From: Pyrus communis
Taxonomy: Eukaryota; Streptophyta; Magnoliopsida; Rosales; Rosaceae
Assembly (NCBI RefSeq): GCF_963583255.1
Contig: NC_084815.1
Coordinates: 8,541,724-8,605,723 of the forward strand
DNA length: 64,000 nucleotides
Direction: 5' to 3'
Part shown: positions 12,107 to 21,237 of the stretch, one piece after another
Numbering within the stretch: position 1 is the stretch's first letter
How the letters are laid out: each line of letters starts with the position of its first letter
Position numbers and translations under genes: made by a program
The notes under the pieces: model-generated
The model's database searches: none
Told to the model about the DNA's origin: nothing
What the model saw: the letters and a program-made list of their open reading frames with translations, nothing else

Positions 12107-12893
12107 ATTTGAGTACTCACCTTTTGATTTTATTCAATGATAAATTAGCACCTATTTTATTATTTTAAAAATAATAATGGACATGTCATTAGTTTTTCTT
12201 AGGCCTTAAAAAACAAGAAACAAGTGACAATTTTTGATTGGGCCAAATCAGAAAGTTAGAAAGTGAGTACATAGAATACTTGCTAATAAGTACCTAAACA
12301 TTTTCCATTTCGTTTAGTATTTCATTCAATGATACTGAATTTTTTTTTAAGGTGTTCTTGGTTGTGTCGAAATGTCTCAAAAGGGATGAGAATTTTTTTT
12401 CTCTCAGGGTCCTCCTGCACTGGATTTATTTGTGTACATCTTATATGGGTTTAAGTTGAAGGTTACTCGTGAAGAAAAATATGAAAACACTCATCCATTT
12501 CATCATTCAAAATATCTTTAATATAGTGGATAATCCTATCCTGATCCTCTCTATCAAAATGAGAACTATTTAGATTAGTAATATATTACCCGTGCAAGCA
12601 AAACATTTATATTTATATTTTTTACTTTTGGTACAAAGGAATTGTGAATTTGGGATGCAATATATACCATTTAAGCTACTAGGACATTGTATACACCCGG
12701 ATATACATCTGGTGCATTTTATAGCAAAGATCATATGAGTGCTATAACAACAACGAGGTATGTGCATCCCTGCAGAATTAGGGGCGAAACAATGTAGAAG
12801 GCCAGTGGGACCTACTTCTGTTTATTTATGTTATTTTTCAAGCTACAACGCTACAACTGAGCCTGAATTTTAATCTCTCTCTTTCATGTACTA
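12107..12893. other. Gene-free spacer with the start of a duplicated segment
   Basis: AT-rich, no supported gene. From about 12780 it contains the left copy of a segment repeated at about 20018-20155 (gggacctacttctgtttatttatg, acaactgagcctgaattt), with a third short copy at about 13617-13660. Confidence 0.5.
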
Positions 12894-12903
12894 ACTCTCA
12901 ATT

Positions 12904-13082
12904 CTGCCACTTAGTACTATTATCTAGTGACATTCATCTTCATTTGTAAATGAAATGTCTTATGTTTGTTTCTTACCAAAGACAAATTTGACCATTAATT
13001 ACTAGTCCATTGTGAGGCTTAGCATTTAGTCCACTCTCCTACCCCTTAGTGTAGATAATATCAGTTGTTCAAAAAATATTAT
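12904..13082 (+). mobile_element. tRNA-derived SINE with 10-bp TSD
   Basis: Same family as 4592 (cttagtactattatctagtg at the 5' end, cttagtgtagataatatcag at the tail). Flanked by actctcaatt at 12894-12903 and 13083-13092, a perfect 10-bp target duplication. It splits a segment that is uninterrupted in the related copy near 20.1 kb, so it arrived after that duplication. Confidence 0.8.
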
Positions 13083-13834
13083 ACTCTCAATTTTTTTTTT
13101 TTTTTTTTTAGTTTTCAATCCAAACAAAAAATTAGACTCTCAATTTTTATTTTTTTTAGTTTTCAATCCAAACAAAAATTAACAACATAAGTGTTAATAA
13201 TAAATAGTATGTATATGTACGCGTCCACAGATGATGGGCGGATACGTGCGTGCATGCATGTGCGGGAACGAACGGTGTTCGTTATATTGTCTTGGTGCAC
13301 TCCGAGGAACCTACCTGCGCGCACAGACTCGTTTATAAATACTTTTAAAATCATTGAAATGGTTTTGGATGAAAGTTTTTGAGTTTTAAAAGTACTAATA
13401 TTTTAATACGAAATTAAAAATAAAGTTATTTTTTATTATTTTATAATATAAAAAATACTAATATTTTAATATGAATTGCCTGTACTGTTCAGTTTAGGAT
13501 AGAGATGCACTTGGACATTTACTGTTCACTGCGGACAATTACAATTATTGTTCATTTAATGGAACTGAGTTGCCTATTACTTAGGAGAGCCTAGCAACGG
13601 TAAAACTGCTGTTAGGGGGGAACAATGTAGAAGGCTAGTTGGACCTAATTTTGTTTATGGAATACTTTGGATCAGGTCTCTAATTCTTAACATTCTTTAA
13701 TTAAAATCTTAATAGTATTCAAAGTTTGATTAAGGTCCCTTGACTTTGTCAACCTCATTATATTACTATTAATAGTTATAGTTTTATAGTTTTGACATTA
13801 ATTATTTGATATTTTATGAGATTTATAATCCTAT
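13083..13834. other. Spacer with local duplications
   Basis: Contains a ~50-bp direct duplication (13083-13133 and 13135-13180: actctcaatttt..agttttcaatccaaacaaaaa) and, at 13225-13330, a segment beginning gtccacagatgatgggc that recurs at 20331-20440. No gene is supported. Confidence 0.5.
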
Positions 13835-14376
13835 TGACACACCCCGACCGAGATCAGGGCGTGCTGGCCGTCACTCGAAGGTGACGTAGCCATGTGCGCG
13901 TGCGGAAGCGATTAAGAAGGTAATATAAAAGTACTAATAGTTAAAAACCCAATAGCATACAAAGTACTAGTGTATGTGAGACACAATTCAGAGCAAGTCT
14001 ACAACAGTCCAAAAGGAAAAGATACGACATATTTACACCCGAAGGTGACCCTACAATGGTGAATGTCTGTCAGAAATGCCGGGACGCCCTCTGGGATAAA
14101 CCACCGCACTTGCTAGACCACTAGAACCTGGAGGGGCGCAAAAACAAAAGCGTGAGTGGGCAAAAACAAAGTTCTTTGAAAACTCTTTAGCAAAACACAT
14201 TCTAACCCCTCGCCGTAAAACCTGTATACTTCCCAGAAAATGAACATATGTACGTATGTATAGGTATGCCAATCATGCTCCACAATATGCCATTCATGCT
14301 CCATAATATGCCATTCAGAATCTCATAATCAAATATGAATGCTCAAGCGTAATTCACATCACAATATATAATCTGG

Positions 14377-14593
14377 CAGCCGGGAGTCACCTAACGTGAC
14401 ATGTACCGCTGCACCTAGAGCTCCACGCTCAACTCAATCACTGAATCTGCACACGAGTCGGAACCACCTAACGTGGTCTGTACGACAAGCTGGGTGTAAT
14501 ATATATGTATGCTCTAGTGCTACGATCACGTGAAGCTGTGCGATAATCGCGGGTCACCTACAAGTCGGAACCACCTAATGTGGTCTGTACGAC
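14377..14593 (+). repeat. Three stem-loop repeats in solo LTR A
   Basis: Units at 14377-14411, 14457-14486 and 14564-14593. The second and third have outer stem GTCG/CGAC, a 5' GA bulge, inner stem ACCAC/GTGGT, loop CTAAC or CTAAT, and a 3' CTGTA bulge. The first has inner stem GTCAC/GTGAC and outer CAGC/GCTG. The loop and bulges are constant while the stems change in a paired way. Confidence 0.7.
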
Positions 14594-15263
14594 AGGCTTG
14601 CACCTATCTTGGATCCAAGGCGAGCATGCGGTGCTGGTGAACATACACGTGAAGGCTGTGCCCTGGCCCTGGGCAGGAGCACTAACACCGGGGGTGCAGA
14701 TTATGAGCTCTCTAAACCTCTCAAACTACCATCGCATAATAAACAGAAATGTATAACCACATGAATACCGCTTACCTGGCACTTACCTGTGCGTCCACAG
14801 CACCAAATACACATGTATATATGTATGTATGTCACCAATAATACATGCAATGATGCGTAAACAATATTCAAATGATGCATGGCATAAAACATATAACCTT
14901 TTCTATTTAATTTCTGGGAATTAATATGTATATAGGTATATACGGAAAACAAAAGCCCACTCACTGATAATTAGAAGGGTCGTAGCCCCCCTGCCTCGAG
15001 TGTGTACGCTCGTCTTCGGAAAACGAATCACCTATACGCGACAAAGTTACGAAAACATTAATTTAAAAGCACCTAAGCAACTTCTCGTAATAACTTCTCA
15101 TACATTGCTCAAATTGGACAAATGAATATACCAATGTGATCTACACAACCTCAGGATCACACCCATATTTTTAGAAAAATTTTTGGACCACGCACGCGCC
15201 CCCACGCGCCTGACCCCGCACGGACCTACGCGCCCCCACGCGCGGCCCACGTGCACTGCACAC

Positions 15264-15384
15264 TGACGGCGTCAACTGACGCCGTCAGGAATATTCCGTT
15301 AACTGACGGAATATTCCGTCAAATCTAACCAGATTCCGTCCACTGCCGTTAGGAATATTCCGTTAGACTTAACGGAATATTCCC
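15264..15384. repeat. Palindrome cluster in solo LTR A
   Basis: A 10-bp perfect inverted repeat with a 2-bp spacer (arms gacggcgtca / tgacgccgtc) is followed by four aggaatattcc or cggaatattcc palindromes and related attccgt pieces within 120 bp. Copy B has the same arrangement, shortened, at 19088-19167. Confidence 0.75.
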
Positions 15385-16131
15385 CTGTCTTCTCCGTCGA
15401 GCCTTCGCCGGCGCCGTCGCCGGCGCCGGTGGCCGGAAAACTGGGAAATTTTCCAACTTTGTTTTCTCACTCGTTTTTCAACCAAATTTCACGTTCTTTA
15501 TACCAAAATGAAGCTTAGAACTAGTAGAACAACGTTAGACTAGTTTTAAGGCCTAAAAATTAAGGAATCTCACCTGCAACAACGATCCAAGTTCGGCCAA
15601 CTTCGAACCTAGCCTTCCCAACGTCCAAATTCACCCAACGAACCACTCCGAGGCTCCTTGGGACCTCACAAACACATCTACAAGCTTAGAAATTCTAAAA
15701 ACAAGCTAGATTAGGTTTGCATGAACAGTGCAATAATCGGACCTCGTTGAAACGACGTGAAAACATCTATATTCTTACCTGAAAATGGCATCTTTGAACT
15801 CCTCTCAGCTCCACGAACACGATGGTGGTCTTGGTTTCTTAATTGGTGCAGGTTTGAGTAGGTTTTGTGTGTATGGTCCGTGTGTTGAGAAGAGAAGAAG
15901 AAGAAGAGAGGAAATAGACTCGGGGAGAGAGAGAGAAAAAGAAAAAGAAAGAGACAGAGTGAGGGAATGAGGGAGGGAATCCCGGAAAGTTAAAGTGTGT
16001 GTGTGTGTGGGTGTAATCCAATACATTCCACACCACACCAACAACTAATAACGTGACAAAAACGATCTAGGGGTAAAATCGTAAATTCAATGTACGTTTC
16101 TATAAATCCCGGGACGGGATGTTACACCTAT

Positions 16132-16448
16132 AAATTTAAAATCCCTCGTTATAATACTATTAGAAACGGTTACAATAAAAAAAAATTCAAACATTTTGAT
16201 TGAATAAATGGATAAAAACTATGTAAAAATAAGAAATAATAAATGGCAAAAGAATGTATCCATAGTGTTAAAAAAATTGGTACATTTCACATATAACAAA
16301 GTGGTACATTAATAAAGAAGAATGGGTACATTATAAATAAATTAGGGTACAGATAAAAGATTAAAAATTATGAGTACAAATGAATTTTTAAAAATATAGG
16401 CGCTAAAAGAAATTAATACATGGGTACAAAATAAAACTAAAAAGAAAA
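16132..16448. other. AT-rich spacer with ggtaca motifs
   Basis: Low-complexity A-rich sequence in which gggtaca/ggtacatt recurs; similar sequence continues at 17526-17684 and 19849-19990, so it is one older repeat cut up by the elements between. No gene. Confidence 0.5.
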
Positions 16449-16961
16449 GGCTTTTTATATTAACACCCCACAAAATGTTGAAGGCACCTCACATTAAAAT
16501 TTAATATTAAATCACTTATTTAGCCCATTATGCAATGACAATTTTGACTTTATTAGGTTTAAAAAAAAAAAAAAATTTAAATGCACCCCAAATCACTTTT
16601 AGCGTATTATTTATCTTCTCAACTATCAAAACTCTCTCCTCCTCCATTGTTGAACAAAATCCTAATCAATGAAACTACAAACATGTTGGTTGAGAAAAAT
16701 TGTTTTTGACGAATGAAACACGAAATCGATGTTTCGGAAGCTTCACATGAGGTAAGATTTCATATTTTTCATAGTTTTAGCGATTTCGATGACATTGATA
16801 ATTATTTAATCTTGCGTTTGCTGCGTTATTTAAACCTCTATAGTTATATTCATCTTTTAGAGTACAAACTGAGAGCATGAATAGCATTGGACTTGCTTTG
16901 TTAGATTATAAGTAAATTATGACCTAATGTATGTGTTTTTTCCTTTCTTTTTCGGTCTCAG

Positions 16962-17131
16962 GTTCATACCGAGGAGTAGCTAACGGAAGCGATTGCAACA
17001 GCAACGGGGAAAAGAAATACTGCTTGTGCTTCGTTGAAGTGATTGTTCACAAGGATGACATAAGCAAAGAGCTGCTTGAATGGGGATCCAGGGTCTCTTC
17101 TGCCAATAACCGCCTGCCAAATCCTCAATAA
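16962..17131 (+). pseudogene. Captured exon-like gene fragment, unrecognised
   Basis: After a pyrimidine-rich tract and tctcag, an open stretch of about 56 codons ends at TAA (17129-17131). Its peptide has a charged, protein-like C-terminus ([14 protein letters not shown]..). An upstream segment at about 16660-16750 ends in a donor-like gag|gtaag, suggesting two exons and an intron taken from a gene. Donor and acceptor phases do not give one clear open frame, so it is probably not translated as such. I do not recognise the parent protein. Confidence 0.4.
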
Positions 17132-17238
17132 AAAAGCCATGCTTTAGAATGATCTCAAAAAATCCAAATTAGAATAAGATCTTAGTACTTTAGTAGATTG
17201 AATTATTTTATGGATTTTCTCATTTACTTGGATGTGGG

Positions 17239-17406
17239 GTGTATGCACAAAATATAAGATGTATATTAAGAATGTGGGATGTGGGGGTATTATGGTGTAT
17301 GTACAAAATATAAGATGTATATTAAGAATGTGGGATGTGGGGGTATTATGGTGTATGTACAAAATATAAGATGTATATTAAGAATGTGGGGTGTGGGGGT
17401 ATTATG
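17239..17406. repeat. 56-bp minisatellite, 3 copies
   Basis: Three near-identical tandem units of 56 bp, each starting gtgtatg.acaaaatataag and ending gtgggggtattatg. They differ at only two or three positions, so amplification is recent. It lies near the right end of the TIR element. Confidence 0.92.
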
Positions 17407-18229
17407 GAAAAATATGTGGAGTGTATTAAGATAATTTTTAAGTGAAAAAGAAAATGTGGGATGTATTAAGTATGTGAGGTTTATTTAACAATTTGTGGGG
17501 TGTTAATATAATAAGCCAAAGAAAATACTACAAATTAAAAAAAAATGTTGCAAATTAAAAGTGTGGTACAAACTAAAAATATAAATATATAATACAAAGT
17601 TTAGCCATAAAACATAAATATACCATATGTAATTTTTATATCATTGATTAAATATACAATATCACATGACTGTATACACATAGGTACAATGACACACCCC
17701 GACCGAGATCAGGGAGTGCTGGCCGTCACACGAAGGTGACGTAGCCATGTGCACGTGCGGAAGCTAATAAAGTAGTAATATGGAGAACGAATAATTAAAA
17801 ACTAACTAGCATACAAGGTACTAATACAATGCTAGTGAGGGAGTCACAATTTCAGAGCAAGTCTACAGCAGTCCAAAAGAAAAGATACAATAAAAGTGCA
17901 CCCGAAGGTGACGCTACAATGATAGGTGTCTGTCAGAAGTGCCGAAAAAACCCTCTGGGAAACCACTGGAACTGCTACTCAACTAGAACCTGGAGGGGCG
18001 CAAAACAAAAGCGTGAGTGGGCAAAAACAAAGCTTTCGAAAACTATTTATAAAATACTTTCTAACCCCTCGCCGTAAAACCTGTATACATCCCAGAAAAT
18101 ATATATACGCATAATACATGTGCTAAACATGCTCAAATATATGTCATGTGCTCAATAATATGCCATGCCGAAGTCTCATAATGATATGCAAGTGCCCATG
18201 TATAAACATATCAATATCATGTAATCTGG

Positions 18230-18436
18230 CAGCCGGAGTCACCTAACGTGACCTGTACGGCTGCATCTACAGCTCAAATCTCAATCTCAATATCTGAACC
18301 TGCCCACGAGTTGGAACCACCTAAACTGGTCTGTACGACAGACCTGGGTGTAAATAAGTGCTACGATCACGTGAAGACTATGCGAATAATCGCGGGTCAC
18401 CTACGAGTCGGAACCACCTAAAGTGGTCTGTACGAC
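18230..18436 (+). repeat. Three stem-loop repeats in solo LTR B
   Basis: Units at 18230-18263, 18310-18339 and 18407-18436. Unit 1 has outer stem CAGCCG/CGGCTG and inner GTCAC/GTGAC; unit 3 has GTCG/CGAC and ACCAC/GTGGT; unit 2 has GTTG/CGAC (one G-T pair) with an inner stem of four pairs. Every unit keeps the 5' GA, the CTAA- loop start and the 3' CTGTA. Confidence 0.72.
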
Positions 18437-19087
18437 AGGACTGTGCACCTACCTTGAATCCAAGGTGAGCATAAGGTGCGGGAGGTGAACATCATGTGAA
18501 GGACTGTGCCCTGGCCACAGGCGGGAGCACTAACACCGGGGTGCAGGTTATGAGCTCTCTAAGCATCTCAAACTACTGCTGAATATAAATATGAATATCA
18601 CTTACCTGTCACTTACCTGTGCGTCCACAGCACCCAATATGCATATGTATGTATATATGCAACCACTAACATTCCCAACGATGCACGAAAAACGATAATG
18701 TAATGCATGGCATAACTAATAAACATTTATTCAAATTCTGGGAAAATATAGTATATAGGTATATACGGAAAACCAAAAGCCCACTCACTGGTATGTAGAA
18801 GGGTCGTAGCCCCCCTGCCTCGCGTGTGCACGCTCGTCCTCGGGGTACGTGTCACCTATATGCGAAATAGTTGTAAAAACGTTAACTTTAAAGCACATAA
18901 CCAACTTCTCGTAATAACTTCTCATACACTGCTCAAAATGGACAATTGAATATACCAACGTGCTCTAGACAACCTCAGGATCACAACCATATTTTTAGAA
19001 AAATTTTCCTCCGCCGCACGCGCCCCCACGCGCCGGCCAAGGCACAGCCACACGCGCCGTCCACGCGCAGGCACGTGCGGTGCACAC

Positions 19088-19167
19088 GGACGGCGTCAAC
19101 TGACGCCGTTAGGAATATTCCGTCAGTTTTGACAGATTCCGTTAACGGCGTCAGGAATATTCCGTCA
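19088..19167. repeat. Palindrome cluster in solo LTR B
   Basis: Arms gacggcgtca / tgacgccgtt with a 2-bp spacer, then two aggaatattcc palindromes and attccgt pieces; the shortened counterpart of the cluster in copy A. Confidence 0.7.
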
Positions 19168-19848
19168 CCTTCTCCGGCGCCGTCGCCGGCGCCGGAAAAC
19201 TGGAAAAATTTCAAATCGTGTTTTCTCACTCGTTTTTCAACCATTTTTCACGTTTCTTGAACCAAAATGAAGCTTAGGACTAGTAGAACACATTCAAACT
19301 ACTTTTAAAGGCCAAAAAACCACACGATATTACCTGTGCAAACTGTCCAAAACCGGCCAACTTCGAACCAAGCTATCCCGATGTCCAAAATCGTCCAACG
19401 AAGTACTTCTAAGCTCCTTGGGACCTCACTAAGACGTCTATGAGCTTCAAAATCCCAAAAACAAGCTAGATTAAATTTGCATGAACAGTACTCAAAACGG
19501 ACATCGTCGAATCGACGTGAAAACGATGTGTTTCTCACCTGAAAATGGTATGGCTGTGTTCCCCTCGACCTCACGAGCTCAACTGTGTCCTTGGTTTCCT
19601 CGATCTGTGAGCGTTCGAGTGAGTGTGTGTTTGTCCGTACGTTTTAAGGTGAACGGGAAGGGAGAGGGAGATGAGAGACAGAGACAGAGAAAGGGCAGAG
19701 AGAGACAGGGAGTGTGAATGTGTGTGTGTGAGGCCCAGCACATGCCACAACACACAAAACAACCAATAATGTCAAAGAACGAACTAGGGGTAATTTAGTC
19801 ATTTCACACGTGCGTTTCGATATTTCCGGGACGGGATGTCACATACAA

Positions 19849-21163
19849 ACACAAATAAAACTTTAAAAAATATGGGCACAAAAAGAAACTAATATATGGG
19901 TGCAAATTAAAAATGAAAAGGAAATTGGTACAAATTAAAAAATATTTGCAAATTAAAATTGGTACAAACTAAAATTAAAAATATATAGGATTTTAATCAA
20001 TGGAGTAACAAAAAGAAGGATGTGAACCTAATTTTCCCTTTGTTTATTTATGTCATTTTTGCCGCTACAATTAAGCCTAAATTCTAACATCTATCTTTCA
20101 CGTACCAACTATTAATTTTTTATTTTTGTAGTTTTTATATTTTAGTTTTGAATCCCAACTAAACAAAGCTCGAGGTTTTAGCCCAATGCAGGCAACAGAC
20201 ATTTGAAAAACAAGTTGTGGCAATAGCAAGAACAGACAAAGCTTTTATCGACCCCTAGATCATAGATGGCTGCCGAACTATATCTGACTATGTCAAATTG
20301 TAAATAATTAATAGTATGATGTATGTACGTGTCCACAGATGATGGGCAGATACGTGCGTCCGTGCATGCATGTGCAGGAACGAATGGTGTCCGTTATATA
20401 GTCTTGGTGCACTCGGAGGAACCTACCTGCACAAATAGGACCCCGTGCATTATCATGCACGCTACTGTCCTCATGGCACATATTGTGTACAATCAGCCGA
20501 CAGCTTCTTTTCTGAGCAAGCGTTTTTATCTACACTGAATAAGTGGGAAATATGTTAAGTCTTACAATAGGCAACCGATGATAATGTAGTTTAAATTCAT
20601 CTTTAACGAGAATAAAATCTAAGATCTCTTATTTACAAGTGAAGAGAAATAACACTAGACTATAGTACTAAATAACGGATGTAAATTTGTATTGATTCCA
20701 ATACATAATAATAACGAATAATCAATGACGTAAATTTGTTGTGACGGACATTTGTGTTGTCAAAGAAATAAACGGGATGGAAGAAAAATCGACATTGTCA
20801 AGAGAGAGAAAGAGAGAGAGAGAGAGTCGAGAGAGAGCAATTTCGACATGAAAACGGTAGTCAATCGGTGCAGTTTGGTCAGTTTTGGCCGAACCTTTTT
20901 GGCAATATCCATGAATGAAGTATCAACAATACCTCTCCACAATTGCCAAGAAATGTCTCGTCAAAACTACTGATTATATAATAAAGTACTATGTACAATA
21001 AGATACGAATGATTTTAATCAGTATTTAAAATATCAATATTAATGAAAATATCGACATGTAAATTTGTAAAAATATTAACGAATGTATTAAATATCGATA
21101 TCGGAACGTAACGTTAAAGTAGAAGTCTTGGCGTACACATCTTGTCATTCCGCTGTGTTGTGT
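19849..21163. other. Spacer upstream of the sulfoquinovosidase gene
   Basis: Holds the right part of the split ggtaca-rich repeat, the second copy of the segment found near 12.8-13.3 kb (20018-20155 and 20331-20440), a reversed SINE fragment, a GA-rich run (20803-20837) and AT-rich promoter sequence. No gene is supported. Confidence 0.5.
20566..20690 (-). mobile_element. 3'-truncated SINE fragment, minus strand
   Basis: The reverse complement reads tagtactatagtctagtg, then cttcacttgtaaat, then gaatttaaactacattat, matching the 5' two thirds of the SINE at 4592. The tail and poly(A) are missing. It lies about 0.6 kb upstream of the sulfoquinovosidase start codon. Confidence 0.65.
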
Positions 21164-21171
21164 TATATATA
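21164..21171 (+). promoter_or_regulatory. TATA box of the sulfoquinovosidase gene
   Basis: tatatata lies 67-74 bp upstream of the start codon at 21238, a spacing that leaves a 5' UTR of roughly 40 nt. Confidence 0.5.
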
Positions 21172-21237
21172 GTATTATCATTGTTGCATTAGCACAATCT
21201 TGGTCTTTTCATTAATTCTCCAAAACATTATTATGAA

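Larger units (their letters stand above)
13835..16126. mobile_element. Solo LTR, 2292 bp (family 2, copy A)
   Basis: Starts tgacacaccccgaccg and ends gggacgggatgttaca; flanked by a perfect 5-bp target duplication, cctat at 13830-13834 and 16127-16131. No gag/pol, PBS or partner LTR. Closely related along its length to copy B (17690-19843). Large LTRs with these ends suggest a Ty3/Gypsy origin; which strand is sense is unknown. It carries three related stem-loops (14377-14593) and a cluster of ggaatattcc palindromes (15264-15384). Confidence 0.85.
16449..17517 (+). mobile_element. Pack-TYPE-like TIR element (8-bp TSD) carrying a gene fragment
   Basis: Ends form inverted repeats of about 45 bp: the left reads ggctttttatattaacaccc then cacaaaatgtt..cctcacat, and the reverse complement of the right reads ggcttattatattaacaccc then cacaaattgtt..cctcacat. 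Both sides carry aaagaaaa (16441-16448 and 17518-17525), a perfect 8-bp target duplication as in hAT elements. Inside are a splice-donor-like and a splice-acceptor-like site, an exon-like ORF (16962-17131) and a 56-bp minisatellite, and no transposase. A non-autonomous DNA transposon that has captured host sequence is the simplest reading. Confidence 0.72.
17690..19843. mobile_element. Solo LTR, 2154 bp (family 2, copy B)
   Basis: Starts tgacacaccccgaccg and ends gggacgggatgtcaca; flanked by a perfect 5-bp target duplication, tacaa at 17685-17689 and 19844-19848. Its order of landmarks is the same as copy A (hairpin repeats, gtgcgtccacagcac, palindrome cluster, GA-rich stretch near the end). 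No retroelement coding. It inserted independently of copy A because the target sites differ. Confidence 0.85.

Noticed and set aside
15785..15970. 61-aa ORF with an Arg/Glu tail
   Set aside because: Created by the GA-rich stretch near the end of solo LTR A; the matching region of copy B does not keep it.
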